From Eulemur rufifrons (taxonomy: Eukaryota; Chordata; Mammalia; Primates; Lemuridae), in contig NC_090989.1 in NCBI RefSeq assembly GCF_041146395.1, forward strand, positions 286,055,343 to 286,119,342: a stretch of 64,000 nt of DNA, read 5' to 3'. The notes beneath the pieces are model-generated. The model saw only the letters and a program-made list of their open reading frames with translations, ran no database searches and was not told the origin of the DNA. Every line of letters starts with the position of its first letter. Within the stretch, counting starts at the first letter, position 1. The translations under genes were made by a program, and so were the position numbers. Below are positions 59,495 to 64,000 of the stretch, piece by piece.

Positions 59495-59767
59495 GGCTGG
59501 GCAGGGTGGCTCATGCCTGTAATCCCAGCATTTTGGGAGGCCAAGGTGGAGTTCGAGACCAGCCTGAGCAATATTGCAAGACCCTATCTGTACCAAAAAT
59601 ATTTTTTAATTAGCTGGGTGTGGCCTGTGCCTGTAATCCCAGCTACTTGGAAGGCTGAGGCAGGAGGATCTCTTGAGCCCAGGAGTTGGAGGCTGCAGTT
59701 GAGCTGTGATTGCTCCACTGCACACTAGCCTGGGTGACAGAGCAAACACTGTCTGTAAAAAAAAATC
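59495..59767 (+). mobile_element. Alu SINE, diverged
   Basis: It reads 'ggctgggcagggtggctcat', then has a short deletion in the left arm. It continues with 'gagaccagcctgagcaatat', 'ctgaggcaggaggatctctt' and an A-run at about 59,757-59,766. It is older than the neighbouring reversed copy. Confidence 0.88.
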
Positions 59768-59934
59768 CATGTGGTTCTTTTTTTATCTTGTATTTCTTTG
59801 CTGATATCTTCTATTCTAATATTTTGTTTAAATGCTCACAATGGCTCACAAAGCTATTTTTATAATAGCTGCTTTAAAACAGGTATCAGATTTCAACACC
59901 TGCCTTGTCATTTTCATGGTTCTTTGGTGCTGGT

Positions 59935-60890
59935 TCTAGTTTCAGCCTCAGTGGACTCTGGGCACAGGTCAGTTTCCTATTCTAAGCTTTGGAACACTGT
60001 TGGGCCTGGCCACATGTGTGTCCCAGTGGCAGGTGTGACCCAGGTCAGACACTCAGGTCAGCTGTCTTCAGGTACACACAGCATGGGTGGGTAGTTTTCT
60101 GATACTTTCCAACTCCCTGGCTCCTCAGCCCTCAAGTCAGGAAGCAAGGGTGACAGAGGACACAGATTCAGATTCAGCAGACAGGCGAGGAGCCGACTCA
60201 CCTGTCTGCAGATGCCAGGCCGGGGGCAGGGAGCCCCCTACGGAAGCAGATCTCATGCCGTCTCTCGGCCCTTCCTGGCAGCACCACAGCAGGGATCGTG
60301 GGCTGCCAGTTTCCCCACCACTGCTTGACACTCATCTGCTTATTCCCACTTAGAGGGTTTTCTTTTATAGAACAGGAACCACACCTCAGGGTGCTTTTAG
60401 ACACACCCCCAGGCCACCTACCAGGTCTGCCCTGTCGAGGGGGCTGCTTTGCCAGGGTGCACACCTGGGCCACGGGGATGCCCAGGGGTGGCTGCTGGGG
60501 GTCGTGTGGGTGGGCCTGGACATGCTGGCCAACGTGTCCACCCCGAGAGCAGGCTGGCCAGGAGCAGGGCAGCACAGGGGGTGGGCCAGGCCTTCTGGGT
60601 GATCAGGGTGTCCCAGCAGGGGGACGGGAGACACTGTTTACCAACTTGTAGCATGACCTGGTCACTCTGATCAGAGTCCCTGGTATTTGGGCCTCTTGCA
60701 TCTTCCTCTTTAGCAACAAGCCTTGTGAGCCACTCACTACTTCCCAGGACAGCCGCCGTGTAACCTGGCCACCCCTTGATGGACCAGAGGGCACTGCCCA
60801 GAGGATGCCCTCACAGAAGGTGCCAGAGGGAGGCTTGGCAAGCCTGCGAGTTTATCCATGAGGCTGGTTTTAGGACCTGTTACCAGGTTA
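59935..60890. other. Intergenic DNA between ENTPD8 and NSMF
   Basis: No gene, RNA gene or identifiable repeat. Open frames up to about 125 codons on both strands are not recognisable. Confidence 0.4.
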
Positions 60891-60894
60891 CTTT

Positions 60895-61210
60895 CCAGGA
60901 AGGCTATAGCAGTTCACATATTCACATGTGAATATTCCCTACATACTCACCAGCACAGTGTCTTATCCTTTAAAAATTTTTGCCAAAAAGTATCACCTCT
61001 CCAGCACTTGAAGGCTCTTTAAAAAAACAGCGACACAACCTCATCATTGGTTTTGCTGGCTTCTCCTCGTCCTTGCGGGGATCCGACTTTCATGCACTGA
61101 CTGGCCCTTCAGTCTTTCTTACCAATATAAGAAAACTCTAAATACTAAGGACTTTAGTCCTTAATCTCTCATGTTGCAAATATTTCTTCTCTATTTTCGC
61201 TGCTGCCACT
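60895..61210 (-). mobile_element. Probable antisense L1 3' UTR fragment
   Basis: 'aaggactttagtccttaatc', 'atgttgcaaatatttcttct' and the sequence before them resemble the old-L1 antisense segment also seen near 55,915-55,960. It is short and diverged. Confidence 0.5.
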
Positions 61211-61214
61211 GTTC

Positions 61215-62440
61215 ATGTGTTTCAACCAAGGCAGGGTGGGGGTGCCCTGGGCACTGCCCCTCGGCGTGCAGCCTGCCTCCGGCGCGGGCGCGGCCACCTC
61301 CTCCCCGGTCTACGCTTACTGAGCTTGTGCTGGTTTTGCTGTCCCTCCCTCCATCACGCTCCCCCTTCGTTGTGGGTGTGAGGAGTGGACCCTCACAAAC
61401 CACCTGGAAGACCTCCCAGCCCCCACCTGCTCCAGCAGACCCCAAGGACAGAGTGGCGCAGGCACACTTGCCAAAGCAGCCCCTGACTGCAGGGTCCCCG
61501 CTAGGGGCAGGGCTGAGGGAGGGGCAGGCCAGCAACAGCTGGCTGCTCCAGGTCTTGAGGTCAGGCCCACAGGTGAGACTTAACTGTGCCTCCTGAGTAA
61601 GGCAGCAGGGATGCGTGGTGCTCAGGCATTGTCCTCCTCTGAAGACAGCCACCCTCACGCCTGCAGGGCAGTGCCGGCAGATTCCAGGTGGCAGCGACAT
61701 GTCTCATGAACTGCTCGGAAGAGAATCCTGAATCACCTGTGCCTTCACGTGTCACCTTTGAAGTGTATATTTAATGTAAATCTCTACAAGTTTATATATT
61801 CAAGGTGGCACCAAAACCTCACCCTCTCTGCTAGGACTGTAGGGAATGGCCTGGAAGTAGCCGGAGGCGCAACCGGGCCGCGTGGCCCCCACCACCCAGG
61901 GAGGGGCTGCTCCCCTCGTGACCCCTAGCACACCAGACCTCGAGCTGGCCAGGCTCTGCCCATGCTGTACACAGGTGGCTGCCCTGTCCTCCCCAGCCCT
62001 TGGTGGCCTTTGGTAGGCCCAGCTGTCACCTGCTGCTGTCCCCAGCAACTGGACAGACAGGCCTGGCTGTGCCCAGCAGTAGTTTGGACCATGCAGACAG
62101 CTGAGGCTGTGGTCACTCCCTGGTCTCCAGTGGTGGCCACACCACTGACAACACACAGGGGGCCTGGGCAGCCCTTGGCTTGGTGCCCAGGGTGGGGTTG
62201 AAGCAGCAGGGACTGTCTGTTCCTGGCTCTGGCTTTTTCTAGGACCAAGTCCCCCAAGCCCATCCCTCCTGCAGCTCCTCCATCTCTTCCCCACCCTAGT
62301 CCCCCCTGGGAGCCTGCAGAGCCCCATCCCCACCTTGCGGTGTGTGCCCGAGACAGGCTCACAGCCCCACCCCCCTGTCCAGGTAGGGCCTTCACCCCAG
62401 GGCCCTCAGGGAGTAGCAGGAGCACTGAGCGCAGACCCAG
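61215..62440. other. Intergenic DNA downstream of NSMF
   Basis: GC-rich with no recognised gene. The open frames at 61,191-61,700 and 61,800-62,575 (minus) have no known domain. Confidence 0.4.
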
Positions 62441-62464
62441 GTGGCAGCTGCAGGGAGGGTCAGG

Positions 62465-63538
62465 TTTAATGATCACTCTAAGGGATAATCGTACATTGTT
62501 TAGAGCCAGCCCCTGCCCCAGCCCCTCTCTTGGCTGGGGACACAGCCAAATACCCTCAGACCCCTGGCTCTGCAAAAGGGGGGCCTGCCCCCCTAGCTGC
62601 AGCTATATACAAGAAAGCCCACCCTGCCGGACCCTGGGCAAGGCTGTGAGGCCCCGGTCAAGTCAGGGAGCTCCCACAGCCCGCCGCCAGCCACTTGGCT
62701 CTCAGGCCTGGGAGGCCAGGCCGGGCCCAGGGCCCCAGTGCACTGCACAGCCAGGTTCTCGCCCTGGGGCCTTCCCAGGCTCCCAGGCCCGTGCAGGGAG
62801 GGGGCCTCCAGACTGGCAAACGCTGAGCTCAACAGCACACTGAGTGTGGGGTGGGCTCAGAGAGGTGGGGAGTAGGCTCCAGCCCAGTGCAGCCTCTGAG
62901 AGGAAGGGGAGGCTCTGCCCTTCCCTCTTGCTGCCCAGGCCGCCCCTGCTGGGCCCGGCGCTGGCTGAGGTCAGAGGAAGCAGGCTGGGGTGGCAAGAGG
63001 AGTGAAAGCACAGATAGGCTCGGCCGGCACAGACGCAGCCAGGCTGGCGGCTCAGCGCCGGCCCCACACAGAGGCCACCCTGGTGCTGGTGATCAAATAC
63101 GGCAGGGAGGGATGGGGGCGGGTAGAGAGGGTCCTGAACACATAGTGGGCCACTGGGCTGGGTTGCCTATGCTGTAACTAGTAGCATAGTGCTCAACTAG
63201 CTAACCAGTAACGCTGCTTCCCTTTGAATTGTTTCGGGTGTAGAAAATTGCACTTATTTCTATGGCCCCCGAGGACGGGATTCCCAGGGTTGCAGCCTCC
63301 AGGCGAGGCTCGGGCAGGTAGGTCAGGCCTGGCCTCCCAGGACCGTGGCCTCTGTGACCCGTCAGCGCAGCGAGGACCAGACCCCACGGGAGAAACCTGA
63401 GCAACGTCTGAGGTGCCCTGAAGTGGCTCTGGGCAAGACCAGGACTGCATGGTCCCAGGTGGCATGAGGCAGCCCAGCCCCGAGTCCCCTGGTCCAGAGG
63501 AAGTGGCCTGGTGGTGACTGGGCAGTGGCCCGTGCTCC
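62465..63538 (-). other. NSMF: NSMF 3' UTR with ATTAAA signal
   Basis: From the NSMF stop codon (63,541-63,539) to a minus-strand ATTAAA at 62,470-62,465, about 1.07 kb. No other standard hexamer was seen closer to the stop. The 63,110-63,270 part is relatively AT-rich ('gttgcctatgctgtaactag') and could hold conserved regulatory sites. Confidence 0.6.
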
Positions 63539-63636
63539 TCACAGAACGTCGTCAAAGTCCAGCAGCTTCGAGTGCTGGCGGCTCTTCCACAGGCGGTACA
63601 GCCGGAAGTCAAAGTAGGTTTCGATCATCTGCTTCC
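63539..63636 (-). CDS. NSMF: NSMF last coding exon
   Basis: NSMF (Jacob/NELF) carries NMDA-receptor signals from synapse to nucleus and is linked to GnRH-neuron migration. After the acceptor 'gttctgcccag' the exon completes a split Gly and encodes K-Q-M-I-E-T-Y-F-D-F-R-L-Y-R-L-W-K, then S-R-Q-H-S-K-L-L-D-F-D-D-V-L and TGA. This is the highly conserved NSMF C-terminus. It joins in phase to the exon at 63,830-63,755. The rest of the gene lies to the right, outside the window. Confidence 0.93.
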
Positions 63637-63754
63637 CTGGGCAGAACAGGGTGAGGCCAGGAGGTTCAGGCCTGGCCTGTGGCAGCCTGGATCCCAGCCC
63701 CGGGGCTGACCCCACTGTGGCCCCCAGAGCTGGGAATAGGCTAGGCTGACTAAC

Positions 63755-63830
63755 CTTGGGCTGATAGCTCCAGGGGGGACTCGAAGGTGACCCTGTAAGG
63801 AGTCATGAGGGTCCTGAGGTTCCGGAACAG
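63755..63830 (-). CDS. NSMF: NSMF penultimate coding exon
   Basis: 76 bases between acceptor 'cctttctttcag' and donor 'aag|gttagt'. It encodes L-F-R-N-L-R-T-L-M-T-P-Y-R-V-T-F-E, then S-P-L-E-L-S-A-Q and the first base of a Gly codon, completed in the last exon. Phases fit. The sequence is clean, with no stop or indel. Confidence 0.92.
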
Positions 63831-63879
63831 CTGAAAGAAAGGGCAAGGATGTGAGTATGGCAGAGGTGGGTGAAGGGAG

Positions 63880-64000
63880 GGATGAGAAAGGGAGGAGGAG
63901 GGGAGGGAAGGGGAGAGGAAAGGAGGGGGAGGGGGAGGGGAGGGGGAGAGAGGGGAAAGGAGGGGGAGGGGGAGGGGAGGGGGAGAGAGGGGAGAGGGGA
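63880..64000. repeat. Purine-rich tandem tract, runs off the window
   Basis: Variants of 'ggaggggaggggg' and 'gagaggggaaagga' on the plus strand, i.e. a polypyrimidine run on the NSMF coding strand, starting about 50 bases upstream of the 63,830 exon's acceptor. At least two copies of a unit of about 55 bases are visible (63,912-63,961 and 63,960-64,000). Confidence 0.85.

Overview
This window is nuclear DNA of a primate, most likely a strepsirrhine (lemur, loris or galago). The genes have introns, and Alu and L1 elements are scattered through it. The Alu copies have the middle and right-arm wording typical of strepsirrhine Alus, for example 'gagcaagagcgagaccctg', 'aaattagctggacaac' and 'gaggttgctgtgagc' followed by 'gctgacgcca'. 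The gene order matches human 9q34.3 (EXD3, NOXA1, ENTPD8, NSMF), recognised here from protein similarity. All human comparisons are from memory, not from a search.

Layout. About 1-38 kb is the EXD3 locus on the minus strand. It is GC-rich intron with two internal CpG-rich islands, an L1/Alu-rich block (9.3-14.5 kb) and several minisatellites. I recognise seven EXD3 exon remnants between 8.86 and 27.2 kb. They carry frameshifts, an in-frame TGA and a large deletion in the exonuclease exon, so in this sequence EXD3 looks like a unitary pseudogene. A strong CpG/GC-box region (about 35-38.6 kb, including a GC-box minisatellite at 35.35-36.19 kb) separates it from NOXA1 and probably acts as a shared divergent promoter.

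NOXA1 (plus strand, 38,436-49,627) is resolved into 13 coding exons. Twelve join perfectly in frame. Exon 7 is one base out of frame, although leaving it out would keep the frame. Intron 2 holds a 1.78-kb C-rich minisatellite. ENTPD8 (minus strand, 53,504-50,206) is complete: nine exons with matching phases give 497 residues with all the hallmarks of an ecto-nucleotidase. NOXA1 and ENTPD8 converge, with 578 bases between their stop codons and a single A/T-rich element that reads AATAAA on one strand and ATTAAA on the other.

From 54.7 to 61.2 kb there is a minisatellite and a long antisense L1 interrupted by Alus. The right end (62.4-64.0 kb) holds the 3' UTR and last two coding exons of NSMF on the minus strand; the rest of that gene lies beyond the window.

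The genes are not an operon and share no pathway. NOXA1 activates NADPH oxidase 1, ENTPD8 is a surface nucleotidase, NSMF is a synapse-to-nucleus messenger and EXD3 is a predicted exonuclease. I found no bacterial-type system, CRISPR array, RNA gene or clearly new biological system. The most notable observations are the EXD3 decay, the NOXA1 exon 7 frameshift, the NOXA1 intron minisatellite, an Alu-interrupted inverted repeat around 9.5-12 kb, and the possible shared polyadenylation element.
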